A DNA stretch of 64,000 nucleotides, from positions 145,331,296-145,395,295 of the forward strand of contig CM041776.1 of the NCBI GenBank assembly GCA_023374045.1. The letters run 5' to 3'. The translations under genes were made by a program, and so were the position numbers. The notes beneath the pieces were generated by a model that was not told the origin of the DNA, ran no database searches, and saw only the letters and a list, made by a program, of their open reading frames with translations. Below are positions 11,625-24,000 of the stretch, piece after piece (position 1 is the stretch's first letter; each line of letters begins with the position of its first letter). The stretch comes from Limonium bicolor (Eukaryota > Streptophyta > Magnoliopsida > Caryophyllales > Plumbaginaceae).

Positions 11625-14600
11625 TGAACAACCCATCCAACAACCAACACTAACAACATTCTCAGCGGAAATATACTACTTCACATTACTTAACTCATTG
11701 GTGTTACACGCATTAACCACCACGTGGCTAACAAGGCTATTACATAACATTGTACCTGTCTGATGGACTAGATTCCCGAGCGACTACACATTACTGACCC
11801 TTACATTAACAATAGAAACAACATACACCTTCCAACTGTACCGAGTAATAACGAACTAATGCCGATAACAATTTCGGTCTTACTACACCTACTGTAATAT
11901 ACAATTTAAATGATTACCCATGTACAACGACTACCCCGTCCTACTCTCGAACGGCTTCCAGCTCTTTGTACCTGAAATAGGAAAAGAAGAGAAAGGGTGG
12001 CCCCCAAGGGGCTCAGCACCTTTGCTGGTATGGTAATCCCGCAGCCCACATGCTACCGGGCCACGCACAACTAATTGTCGTCTTAGCATGCGATTGATTA
12101 TATTTAAATCATGCATGCAACTGTAAACACACAACACATAACATTTCGCCTCAATGGCTCAACAAACGGATAATACATCCTTACTTGATAAGTCACTCAT
12201 GGTATTCATTATCCCTAGAGTGTTCCTCCTCTAATGGAGCTACTCTCCTTAATAGACGACACTTACCCTTAAATCGGGTTATCCTTAAACGCCTCTTATC
12301 ACAAACTGGGATTCATTTTCCATGATCCACACACCCATATCTTACAACATATATCATTCCTCACATAACAAACATAACAACACTTTTCACGTTTCGACGT
12401 GCACATGATAACATCGCAATAGGAATTGCATTACAACAACATCACATAACATAACGGGAACGGTCCTCTAGGAACCGACCCAAACATAGTTAATTCACTG
12501 GTGAGCCTAGAGAATGATGTCACCTCATGGTAAGCTCGTTATACAACAACAACAACACTCATTACCGTCCTAATAGTCGTACGAGTAACTTAAGTTAAGA
12601 TGGTTCGTTGGGTGGCCCGAACACACCACACAAACACATGTTCCCCCTAAACCGATCATAAGTCAGAATAGCTAAGCTTTGGAATAAGCTAATGGGAGAT
12701 CATAACCCGTGAGGAAACAACCATAACAAGAGAAGGGTAAGGCTAAGAAGGATACCCCTCCCAAACAACGCGCGACCGGCCAAACCGGATTCCTCACCAC
12801 TGTTAGTACATAATTACTTTAGATATTGTTAGAACCCCACTATGGAGTTTATCATAACTACACACCATACAGTATTACAACTGGTTAACACACAAGGGAG
12901 ATCCCTACATTTACATACACATATCTCACAATTAACACACGCATAGCCGTGGTTAGTACGTCCCATGGTTCGGGTCGTTTACTCCGAATACCGAACTCTC
13001 ATGTGATCCTAGACTCAGTTAACTAAGGTTAACACTGCCGAGGTTAAATGGTATCGGAGTTGAACACGCCACATAATTGAATTACTGTAAACTCATTACA
13101 TGTTTTATCTTATAACGTGGCAAACACACAGAAAAACACATTGGCATACAAGCCGGTGTAATCCGGTAGGACACAGGTTGCAAGAAAACCATACCTATCA
13201 CCGGAGTCCACTTTACCATGTCCACTTATGTTCCTCGAGCAATTCTCGAACAACTGACAACATTACATGTATTTTTTATTAACATCGGGGTAACATGATT
13301 GTTAAAGTCTAATGCTTATAACTTTTCCCCGTTAACTTAGTTACATAACTTCATTTTTTTAACTTGTTTTACTTTTACATTTTAATACAACCTTTCCCCC
13401 TCAATCATCATTATAACTCACTTATCATGTCCTTAACAACCTCATAACATCATTAACCATCAATCCCCATCATTACACATCATTTCCATACGTTAAACAC
13501 CCTCTTTGGTCAAAACTGCACCTTGTCCGAACTTGTGTCCGGACTTCTCAAGTTCGGACACCGTTCGAGACTCTAATGGTGCAAACTGGTAAACGTCCGA
13601 ACTTGCGTCCGGACTTCCCAAGTTCGGACGCCGTTCGAAGCCAAACCAGAGAATAAAATAGGTGTGTCCGAACTTCCCATGTTCGGACGGTAGTTCGGAC
13701 ATCAGTCGAAGATCAGAAAACCTACGCGTACACAGAGCACGTCCGAACGTCCAAGTTCGGACGGTAGTTCGGACGGGCCAGAACTTCACTTTCCAAGTCT
13801 TGTTTCACCTCTTATCTTCATCCATTGATTACCCAAGCTTCATACATGAACTTAGGCATATGCTAATACTAAAATATCACTTTGATTCACCTTAAAACAT
13901 TGTCCAACTTGTTACTCAATCTTCTTTCAAATCTCTTAACACTTGTAACATTTCCTTTTGGTTTTCCAAGTGGTGTTTCACCTTAAATGACCACTACACT
14001 AAAATGCTTCCTCAACTTCATAACATCATCTCCCAAGCATCTCCTCTTACTAACCAAATCTTCTTTTCACAATTTCTTAAAATTCCTTACTCAAAACCTT
14101 ATTCAAACATCATTCCCTCCTTATGCAACAACATTGCCTAAACCTTAAACAAACTTCTCCAAGACTTTGACACACCCTAGAAACACTCATTTGATTTCTA
14201 GAACTTCCAAATAATGCCTAAATCCTTGTAGCACCTTAGAACACCTTATGCATGTTTTCATGTTTTCTTCCTTAGTGAAACATTTACTCATTCCTAACAA
14301 TTCCTAGTTCACCCAAAATTCATTTAAGCACTTAAACTCCTTATACATTTTACAAATTTTGCCATGGGTTCTCTTAGCACATCATCATTCCAAACTCATA
14401 GTTTTCACCATTAAACACTCAAGAACACCTAAATCCATCAAGAACACCATCACACACAAGACTTCACAAATTTACACTACATCACAATATAGTGCACAAC
14501 TTAAATTGCTTGGCACTTAGGCCCTTAAATAACATGGCTCTTAGGCCCTTAAATTGCATAAACCATAAACACTGAATTTCCCACATAAATAATGCCTTTG

Positions 14601-16204
14601 ACCTGCAAATACACCCAACATACATATGCCCTTAATAAACTCCTTGAGAGCATTTCACTAGGTCATTCACCTTTGGCTCCTTAGATCATTTTAACAAGCA
14701 ATACAAGCTCACTTCTCCTAAGGCATTATACCACATTAGGTTAGTATATTTACCTCTTTTCCACACAAACTTCTTTCTTGTTTCCTTATAAAACCGGTAA
14801 GGTATTTGATTCCTTGTCAACTACTACACAATATACAAACATTGAAATGAGTATACAAGCTTTCTTCATCTCATTGTAAACCCTAGGTTTACATTGTTTC
14901 AAAACATTAATGTAGTTGTTTTACCTTGATCTTTGAAGGGAATTGGAATATCTATCAAGAGAGGACTCCACCTAGTCCATGAAAGGTTGGAATGAAGCTA
15001 GAACAAGTCACACAAAGAGCCCATTAATGTGCATTTTCGGTCAAGGTAAAAACATGGAAGAAACTTGATTTTTCTTTGAGATTCCTTACCTAGAAGCAAA
15101 GGAGATCAATAATTTGTAGAAACACAAGCTCAAGCTCCTTCAATGGTGGAACTCCATGGCACCGAAATGGTGGTCTTGGAATTTTGAGAAGATAGGAATG
15201 AAGAGCTTGATGAGAGGAAGAGAATGGTGGTGTTTGTTTTGATTTGGTTAAGTGAGCTAGATTTTACAAGAGGTCAAAGCTAGAGTTTAATGGTGGTGGT
15301 GAGTATTACCGTGAGAGAACAAGAAGAAGAGAGGTTGAAGAAGAGTGGAACCGTGTGAAATGAGAAAGAAATGAGAATGAAGATAAACTTTGCTTTTTGA
15401 AGATATTTGTTCTTATAAAGCAAATAGTACATTAATTAGTCATTCTTTCTTTTCTTAGTAAATTAACAAGAGAGTGGTGAGTCACACACTTAAGAAAACC
15501 GGCCCCCCTTATTACATAAGGGTACTTTAGTCTTTATTTGTCAATTTAATTACTTATGATAACATATGTTACAAACTAGCTTATAAAAATCACTTTTCAC
15601 AAAACAAGGCACATAGAAGTGAAATTTTTGATTTCCTATTGATATAGACATCCAAATGTGATACTATATAGTACACATATATATTTAAGAGTAATGATGG
15701 ACATTTAGCCACTCAAAACTCATTTACAAGACAATTTTTCAAAAATGTGCTTTAAGACTCCTTAAAGCACTTTTTGTGTCTTAACTTGTTCTCAAGCTTG
15801 GTTTTCTTTGGTAATTGATTTAATATGTTCATTAACATATTTATAAGATATAGGTATGACCATTAGGTCTTATACAAATTTATCCCAAGCTTAGAGCACT
15901 TTTTAGCCCATATTGACCTTAAGGTATTTATTTATGTTTTGTTTGGTTCCAATGTCTACCAAGGTTTCCTAAGGACTTAATTAGCCTTATAAAATCATAA
16001 TTAAATTTTTAAGTCTTGGTAGGCTCCTTGGGTCCTAACCAAGTTCACTCCAGCTTAGAGCATGTTTTTGCTCACACCGTGTCTTAGTGTTTATATTGTG
16101 TTTTACTATGGTTTAAACTGTACACTGTTGTTCCTAAGGCACTTTTTAGCCTTTATACCATATTTAAACATTTAAACACACATACCGAGGTTTGGGGTAT
16201 TTCA
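11625..16204 (-). mobile_element. Element A: left (3') LTR
   Basis: This is a 4,580-bp LTR. The right end is GGTTTGGGGTATTTCA at 16204, next to the PPT. The left end reads TGAACAACCCATCC where the sister LTR reads TGTAACACCCCATCC; one missing base and one substitution explain the difference. About eight one-base differences, mostly deletions, fall in the first 170 bp, while the following 1.5 kb nearly matches the sister LTR. It contains the palindrome minisatellite at 13524-13775 and purine-rich tracts at about 15170-15370. Small frames such as the 98-codon one at 13493-13789 overlie the minisatellite and are not convincing genes. Confidence 0.85.
13524..13775 (-). repeat. Palindrome minisatellite of A LTR (TGTCCGAAC / GTTCGGACA type)
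   Basis: Four units begin at about 13524, 13594, 13664 and 13740 (periods 70, 70, 76). Each starts with GTCCGAAC, has a short loop often containing GTCCGGAC, and closes with GTTCGGAC. Linkers carry TTCGA or TCGAA. It is identical in layout in the sister LTR at 23014-23265. It is much more GC-rich than its surroundings. Confidence 0.8.
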
Positions 16205-16240
16205 ATCTACCCCCCTTAAAAGAACTTCGTCCTCGAAGTT
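16205..16240 (-). promoter_or_regulatory. Polypurine tract and preceding hairpin of A
   Basis: On the minus strand the perfect hairpin AACTTCG-AGGA-CGAAGTT (16223-16240) is followed by CTTTTAAGGGGGGTAGAT and then the LTR start TGAAATACCCC. The motif TTCGAGGACGAA before a purine tract is typical of Tekay/Del-type chromoviruses. Confidence 0.88.
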
Positions 16241-16325
16241 TACACTTCCCACACATCTTGGATTAGAATACGGGGATTACTTATAGAAATAAAACTTCCA
16301 TAACCAAACACACTTTACATCACAA

Positions 16326-16561
16326 CCTCGGACTCAATGGTCCGGGTAACACATTCACATTCATACATAACATAACATATTCACATGATAACCTCGGACT
16401 CACTGGTCCGGGTATCTTAACAATATTTGCACATACATAACAACCCTTAGACTCTCTGGTCTTGGGTAACATAACAACATTTAGACACATAGGTCTTGAT
16501 GACATAACAGCCTTTAGACACATAGGTCTATGTAACACAACACATTTAGACTCATAGGTCT
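16326..16561 (-). repeat. RGAC-N6-GTCY stem-loop array in A internal domain
   Basis: Six units begin at about 16326, 16392, 16445, 16481, 16514 and 16545. The first two read CGGACTCAATGGTCCGGG and CGGACTCACTGGTCCGGG. The later ones read AGAC-N6-GTCT. Each is a 4-bp dyad with a 6-base spacer, and the arms change together (GGAC/GTCC to AGAC/GTCT). The 84-codon minus frame over it only reflects the repeat. Confidence 0.65.
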
Positions 16562-17286
16562 TAATAGCATACACTTTAGGAGATCAAAGTCAAAATAATA
16601 TTTATTACACATACCACAACATGTCATAGCATGTATAACATCAAAGTATCTTTGATATACACTGTGATCCCGCAGAACCCGGTCGCGATGGACACCTTCC
16701 GTCCCCGTGCCTTTGGGAGATCAAAACAATCACTTAAATTTGAAATTTCCTTGTGAGGTTAAGTAAGAGAACTTTAATTATGTAAAGTATCTATCGACGT
16801 TTTATAAATACCATTTGAAAATCCTTTTGAAAACACACACACCCAAGTCCAACTTAAGCTCTTCGCTTCTTTTCTTAGCGTGGTTATTGTGACCACTTAA
16901 GGGAGCTTCAAGAATCATTCAACCCTAATGTGATCAGCATCAGTGTCGAACTATCCTTCCACCCCAATTTGTGTTCGGCTTCCCTTGATCGCATGCAAAT
17001 CAAGTTCCACTTCCCACTTCATTTTCAAGCATCAAATAAATCACTCATTTCCAATTTTCTATCTTTTTAATCATTCTAATCATGATCATAACATCTCCAA
17101 GGATAGAACTCCGTCTATCAGTTACCTCCATTCACCTTAATCCTGTTGCCTAGGGAATCTTTTCTCACTAGGTTCTATGTCGGTTTCATACCCTTTCGTG
17201 AATCACTATATAGTATATATATACACATATTTTTATCAAAATACAACACACACTTTCACATTTATACATTGTGGGTTTGTTCCCCC

Positions 17287-17304
17287 GGGAGTTTCTCTAC
17301 TCCC
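17287..17304 (-). other. Conserved short stem-loop in A internal domain
   Basis: GGGAGTTTCTCTACTCCC, with 6-bp arms and a 6-base loop, is the same as at 7878-7895 and 26801-26818. Confidence 0.55.
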
Positions 17305-17517
17305 ACACTTGTACTATCACACACAATTGTTAATAAATCAACACACTTATCACAATGGTATTCGCATCTTCTGTGCGCAATTACCCCAATTAAACCATGA
17401 CTGAATGCGTATGTTTACATAACACACACACCAATCATCAAAACAATAACTTTGTGCTATGCACAATATAAATCACGTACACTTGTACGGTAATACACAC
17501 TAAGTGGTTTTGCGCTC

Positions 17518-17550
17518 TACCCCCCTTAAAGGGATTACGCCCACGTAATC
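17518..17550 (-). promoter_or_regulatory. Second, internal polypurine tract with hairpin (A)
   Basis: On the minus strand GATTACG-TGGG-CGTAATC (17533-17550) is followed by CCTTTAAGGGGGGTAGAG. It lies 1.3 kb upstream of the real PPT at 16205. It has the position and form of a central PPT, but whether it primes is unknown. Confidence 0.65.
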
Positions 17551-20500
17551 AATCACTAACATTGGCTTAAAATGTTCTGCCGTCGTGAAGTGTTTTAGCT
17601 TCCACGCGGTCTATCACAATGGATTCTGATTAGAGGATCTTAACCATATTGGCGGTTTAGTTCCTAAACCAAGAATTCTCATTGGAGTTTGTTTAAACTC
17701 TTAGTTGGTTTCGATTCTGGCCTGTTAGGCTTCTAGGCGTTAATAATTAGCCATTCACTCATGCTCACCATGTACATTCAACACTTGAATCACTGGCTCA
17801 CTAGTTTCTGCTGCGAAACTCTAATAACTGTAGAGCTTAATTGCCCCATTTGTTATTCTTACTGTATTGTACATTCCCAATTGTCACCTTCATTTTGGTA
17901 ACAATGGTTTCTCAACCGACGCGTGGTATCTCTTACCGTTAGCGAATTCGGTGAGTTATAAACTTTCTATCCACTTCCATAACAATTTACTGTGTATACA
18001 GCTATTTATTTCACACATGATTGACTTGTTCCCTTCCCACTTACTGTCGGTTGAGATTGAGCTACTACCTAGTGTGTAGTGCTCTCTCATCTATTTACAA
18101 CATTTGGGGTATATTCCATACCGATATTTGGCAGTTAGTGCTACTGTAGTCACTTACTGTTAATCATGTCTCCACATTTGGTTTTGTACAAGTACTCTTT
18201 TATTGGTGCGGCCTTGCATTTCCTATGCATCGGCCATTATAACATTATTCCTCTACAATTAACATGTTTCCAATTCCTAGCTATCCCACTCGATCATTAC
18301 TATGCAAGTGCAATACCAAAACACTCAGTCATACAGAGTGCAGAGGCGTAAACTCTTGACAGTAAATCCCTTATGCGATTCACCATGGAATTCACACTGA
18401 GTTCCTCATCACATAGTACCTACCACTGGCTTGTTGCCCAGTCTGTTTATCATCGCTTATCTTGCATCTCTACTAGTTTAACTCATAACTGGTCTTATCT
18501 GTTACATTATCGTTTAACAATACTTATACAACGGTCGCTTGCTGCGCACCGTGCTCTTACTCCTTGTATAACATCACTTATATCGTATTTACTGTCACAT
18601 TAACTTCCACACATATACTTACATTATTCACATTATGGTTCGTCATTCCTTTGGATGACTACTGAATGCTCCTTGAGCGTTGCTCACTCGAGTCTCAAAC
18701 CGATGTTATTTAGCTCGGTGCTTCACTTTATACACACATACTACTAAACTAATTGCTCTCAAATAATAATAATATTGTCCATCCTTAACATATTTCTTGA
18801 GCTTGGTTCACATAACTACCGCTCCAGCAGTTTCACAGTATCGAGAGGTATCCCCACTCTTAATGCAGTGGTTCGTTCTCCACTCTATTCACTTATATAA
18901 CATAAACTTCTGCAATCAATCTAATTTACATAACACATTTTATTTGTGGCCTATAAGCCTTATTTGCCTTGAGCTGTGCTCATTGTAGGCTGTCCACACA
19001 CATGTACTTCTCTGTACAACATTACATGGTTTGGATGTTATATTGAGCTCCATGACAAGGTCGTTGCATTCCATCTCCTTTCATGGAATGCCCCTTAGGA
19101 TTGTCAGTCCGTCTCCTGACAATTTATGTCTAAACTGGGTGTTAGTTTCAACCCTTGTGTTTCTGTCATGCATTTCGTGTAACAATTGTTGGTGCAAACA
19201 CCCTTTAAGGTTTGCTCATGGGCATTACTAAGTTATGCCTTTACATTTAGTTCACACTTATTGGTATATTTAGTTAGCCACGCCATTTTGCGTTCTTAAC
19301 TGGCTTATTATCTCCTTCTGTGAAGATCAACATTTCCTGATAGTGTAGGTACTCATTCTGGGAGTTTCATCCCGTTCATTGCACATTAATGTGTCCACAT
19401 TAGGCATCTGCCTTGCCATGCACAGGCTGGGTCTCCGTTCCAGCTATCATGTTTATCCCTAAGGATCCTTAAGACATGTGTGATGTCTTTACATAACAGT
19501 TAGTGCAATTCGCACCTCCTGACTCTTAAACATATCCTTGAAAGGAATTCACTAATCCTTTTAGTCTCGTTAACTTGACTTGTTCCTTTACTTCAACCAT
19601 TCCTTGTAATCCTTAGCTCTTGTTTGACTTATACTGCTGACCGTAGTACGGAGTCGACTACTTCCCGTGTTTCGGACTCTACTCGTATACATATGTGGGG
19701 TACCATACTGATACATTACTACTTACCCAACTAACGCCTAAGTAGGTCTATCAGGCCCACAAGCTCCTATCGGAGTGCGGTCGTCCCACATTACAGTTGG
19801 TACACTCGTAGCGTCCGTCACACGCCTAGGTGAAGTATTCTGTTGTCAACTCCCTTATATTGTCCCGTGACAATATTCATTCTGTGCTTCCCGAACTTAA
19901 TCGAGGGAAAGTTTATCCATTGTTGAATTCTTATCAACTGCCCTTGGTTTTACTGGTTTGGTTTAGAAGAAGGTTAGAAAGAAGTATTGGTTTGAAAGAA
20001 AATCTGGTTTTGAAAGGAAGAGTTTGAATAAATCTGAGTTTGAAAGAAAATTTTCATGGTTTCACAACATCTTCTTACCTTAGCCAAGTCTAGCTTCTTG
20101 CTGACTGGTGTACTTACGACTACAGAGGTTAGGCTAACAGGCCCTTCCCCTGTTATGACGATCACATTTAACTTCATGGTACTTTACTAAGTACTTTGTA
20201 TTTGTTTAAACTTCCCCGAACAGCCCTGTTATAGCAGCACTTGCCATGGCAAGTGCGCCATGCTAACTGGCTATCGGTTAATCACACACACCGGTTGCGG
20301 TATTGTTCTTACCCGCACTGTCATCAGTGGCCTTGTTGGCCCTCACTTGATCTTACAGTCTTGATAATAACTCCTCTAGGTAACTTCTCACTGTCTTCAC
20401 ATAATAATCATTAACTGGGGTGTTCCCCATTCTTGGAGTCCCCATTTACTTAGTATTGTATCCTCTTCGTAGCCCGTTCCACGCATTTGTCGTGGTTACT

Positions 20501-21074
20501 GAGACTTGTCTCGTGTTTGGGCACTACGTTGTAGTTCCTTTGTCGGTTGGTATACCGTTGGTGTATTACTTATCAACTATGGTCCCGTAGACACTCGTCT
20601 CGGGTTGTATTAATCCACTTCTTGCCTGTTGCACGGTCGGTACGTTGCAAGCTGGTCATTCTCGACTGCTCGGCATGTCGACCCAGGTTGCCGGAAATTC
20701 TATTCTCTCATACACAAGATTCTTCATTCTTCGCTATTAAATGCGGTTAACATTGTTCAGATGGAAACCGTCTCCGGGATTCCCAGTTTTCGGGATCTAC
20801 CGTATGACAGGTTCTCCGTACCTTTAAAGGTATTTAATAACAGCCAGACCGGGTATTCCCGAGTAAGAGTGGACTTCCATCTCTCTGGCGTTGTTTCCCC
20901 AAGTTATATACAGGGATTGTGGAGGGTGGGATGGATATTGTAGGTTTCCAGTACACACTGGTAATACCTAACTGGCGTATTTCTCACGCTATCACTCAAC
21001 CCTTAACCCAGAGTACTAAAATCCTAACTCGGTACTTCCTAAGCTCGGTAATTCAGTCATCAGAGCGATACTTC

Positions 21075-21086
21075 GCTCTGATACCA
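21075..21086 (-). other. Primer-binding site of A (initiator tRNA-Met)
   Basis: GCTCTGATACCA on the plus strand, complement of TGGTATCAGAGC, is five bases from the LTR end TGTAACACCCC at 21092. Confidence 0.92.
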
Positions 21087-21091
21087 CTTTT

Positions 21092-24000
21092 TGTAACACC
21101 CCATCCAACAACCAACACATTACAACATTCTGCAGCGGAAAATATACTACTTCACATTACTTAACTCATTGGTGTTACACGCCGTTAACCACCCACGTGG
21201 CTAACAAGGCTATTACATAAACATTGTACCGGTCTGATGGACTAGATTCCCGAGCGACTACACATTACTGACCCTTACATTAACAATAGAAACAACATAC
21301 ACCTTCCAACTGTACCGAGTAATAACGAACTAATGCCGATAACAATTTCGGTCTTACTACACCTACTGTAAATATACAATTTAAATGATTACCCATGTAC
21401 AACGACTACCCCGTCCTACTCTCGAACGGCTTCCAGCTCTTTGTACCTGAAATAGGAAAAGAAAAGAAAGGGTGGCCCCCAAGGGGCTCAGCACCTTTGC
21501 TGGTATGGTAATCCCGCAGCCCACATGCTACCGGGCCACGCACAACTAATTGTCGTCTTAGCATGCGATTGATTATATTTAAATCATGCATGCAACTGTA
21601 AACACACAACACATAACATTTCGCCTCAATGGCTCAACAAACGGATAATACATCCTTACTTGATAAGTCACTCATGGTATTCATTATCCCTAGAGTGTTC
21701 CTCCTCTAATGGAGCTACTCCCTTAATAGACGACACTTACCCTTAAATCGGGTTATCCTTAAACGCCTCTTATCACAAACTAGGATTCATTTTCCATGAT
21801 CCACACACTCCATATCTTACAACATATATCATTCCTCACATAACAAAACATAACAACACTTTTCACGTTTCGACGTGCACATGATAACATCGCAATAGGA
21901 ATTGCATTACAACAACATCACATAACATAACGGGAACGGTCCTCTTAGGAACCGACCCAAACATAGTTAATTCACTGGTGAGCCTAGAGAATGATGTCAC
22001 CTCATGGTAAGCTCGTTATACAACAACAACAACACTCATTACCGTCCTAATAGTCGTACGAGTAACTTAAGTTAAGATGGTTCGGGTTGGGTGGCCCGAA
22101 CACACCACACAAACACATGTTCCCCCTAAACCGATCATAAGTCAGAATAGCTAAGCTTTGGAATAAGCTAATGGGAGATCATAACCCGTGAGGGAAACAA
22201 CCATAACAAAGAGAAGGGTAAGGCTAAGAAGGATACCCTCTCCCAAACAACGCGCGACCGGCCAAACCGGATTCCTCACCACTGTTAGTACATAATTACT
22301 TTAGATATTAGTTAGAACCCCACTATGGAGTCTATCATAACTACACACCATACAGTATTACAACTGGGTTAAACACACAAGGGAGATCCCTACATTCACA
22401 TACACATATCTCACAATTAACACACGCATAGCCGTGGTTAGTACGTCCCATGGTTCGGGTCGTTTACTCCGAATACCGAACTCTCATGTGATCCTAGACT
22501 CAGTTAACTAAGGTTAACACTGCCGAGGTTAAATGGTATCGGAGTTGAACACGCCACATAATTGAATTACTGTAAACTCATTACATGTTTTATCTTATAA
22601 CGTGGCAAACATACAGAAAAACACATTGGCATACAAGCCGGTGTAATCCGGTAGGACACAGGTTGCAAGAAAACCATACCTGTCACCGGAGTCCACTTTA
22701 CCATGTCCACTTATGTTCCTCGAGCAATTCTCGAACAACTGACAACATTACATGTATTTTTATTAACATCGGGGTAACATGATTGTTTAAAGTCTAATGC
22801 TTATAACTTTTCCCCGTTAACTTAGTTACATAACTTCACTTTTTTTTTAACTTGTTTTACTTTTACATTTTAATACAACCTTTCCCCCACTCAATCATCA
22901 TTATAACTCACTTATCATGTCCTTAACAACCTCATAACATCATTAACCATCAATCCCCATCATTACACATCATTTCCATACGTTAAACACCCTCTTTGGT
23001 CAAAACTGCACCTTGTCCGAACTTGTGTCCGGACTTCTCAAGTTCGGACACCGTTCGAGACTCTAAGGGTGCAAACTGGTAAACGTCCGAACTTGCGTCC
23101 GGACTTCCCAAGTTCGGACGCCGTTCGAAGCCAAACCAGAGAATAAAATAGGTGTGTCCGAACTTCCCATGTTCGGACGGTAGTTCGGACATCAGTCGAA
23201 GATCAGAAAACCTACGCGTACACAGAGCACGTCCGAACGTCCAAGTTCGGACGGTAGTTCGGACGGGCCAGAACTTCACTTTCCAAGTCTTGTTTCACCT
23301 CTTATCTTCATCCATTGATTACCCAAGCTTCATACATGAACTTAGGCATATGCTAATACTAAAATATCACTTTGATTCACCTTAAAACATTGTCCAACTT
23401 GTTACTCAATCTTCTTATCAAATCTCTTAACACTTGTAACATTTCCTTTTGGTTTTCCAAGTGGTGTTTCACCTTAAATGACCACTACACTAAAATGCTT
23501 CCTCAACTTCATAACATCATCTCCCAAGCATCTCCTCTTACTAACCAAATCTTCTTTTCACAATTTCTTAAAATTCCTTACTCAAAACCTTATTCAAACA
23601 TCATTCCCTCCTTATGCAACAATATTGCCTAAACCTTAAACAAACTTCTCCAAGACTTTGACACACCCTAGAAACACTCATTTGATTTCTAGAACTTCCA
23701 AAATAATGCCTAAATCCTTGTAGCACCTTAGAACACCTTAATGCATGTTTTCTTCCTTAGTGAAACATTTACTCATTCCTAACAATTCCTAGTTCACCAA
23801 AATTCATTTAAGCACTTAAAACTCCTTATACATTTTACAAATTTTGCCATGGGTTCTCTTAGCACATCATTATTCCAAAACTCATAGTTTTCACCATTAA
23901 ACACTCAAGAACACCTAAATCCATCAAGAACACCATCACACACAAGACTTCACCAAATTTACACTACATCACAATATAGTGCACAACTTAAATTGCTTGG

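Larger units (their letters stand above)
16205..21091 (-). mobile_element. Element A: noncoding internal domain (LARD-like)
   Basis: This is 4,887 bp between PPT and PBS. No minus-strand frame longer than about 85 codons is open and I recognise no retroviral protein motif. Text is conserved with E's internal domain (6806-11583) throughout and with B's in parts, for example just inside the PBS where both describe the same CCTACAATATC and CAGAGAGA stretches. Short palindromes are frequent. It is best read as a structured, noncoding internal domain of a non-autonomous giant-LTR element. The alternative, a chromovirus eroded beyond recognition, is less likely because E, A and B keep the same noncoding text. 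Confidence 0.78.

Noticed and set aside
13524..13775. CRISPR-like regular repeats
   Set aside because: The units are palindromic minisatellites inside LTRs. The linkers are partly conserved repeat text, not unique spacers, and the genome is a plant's.
13493..13789. 98-codon minus-strand frame, identical at 22983-23279
   Set aside because: Identity reflects the recent LTR duplication. The frame overlies the GTCCGAAC palindromes and is not present in E, C or B.
16320..16574. 84-codon Cys/Met-rich minus frame, identical at 25823-26077
   Set aside because: It is a by-product of the RGAC-N6-GTCY array. The E copy does not keep the frame.
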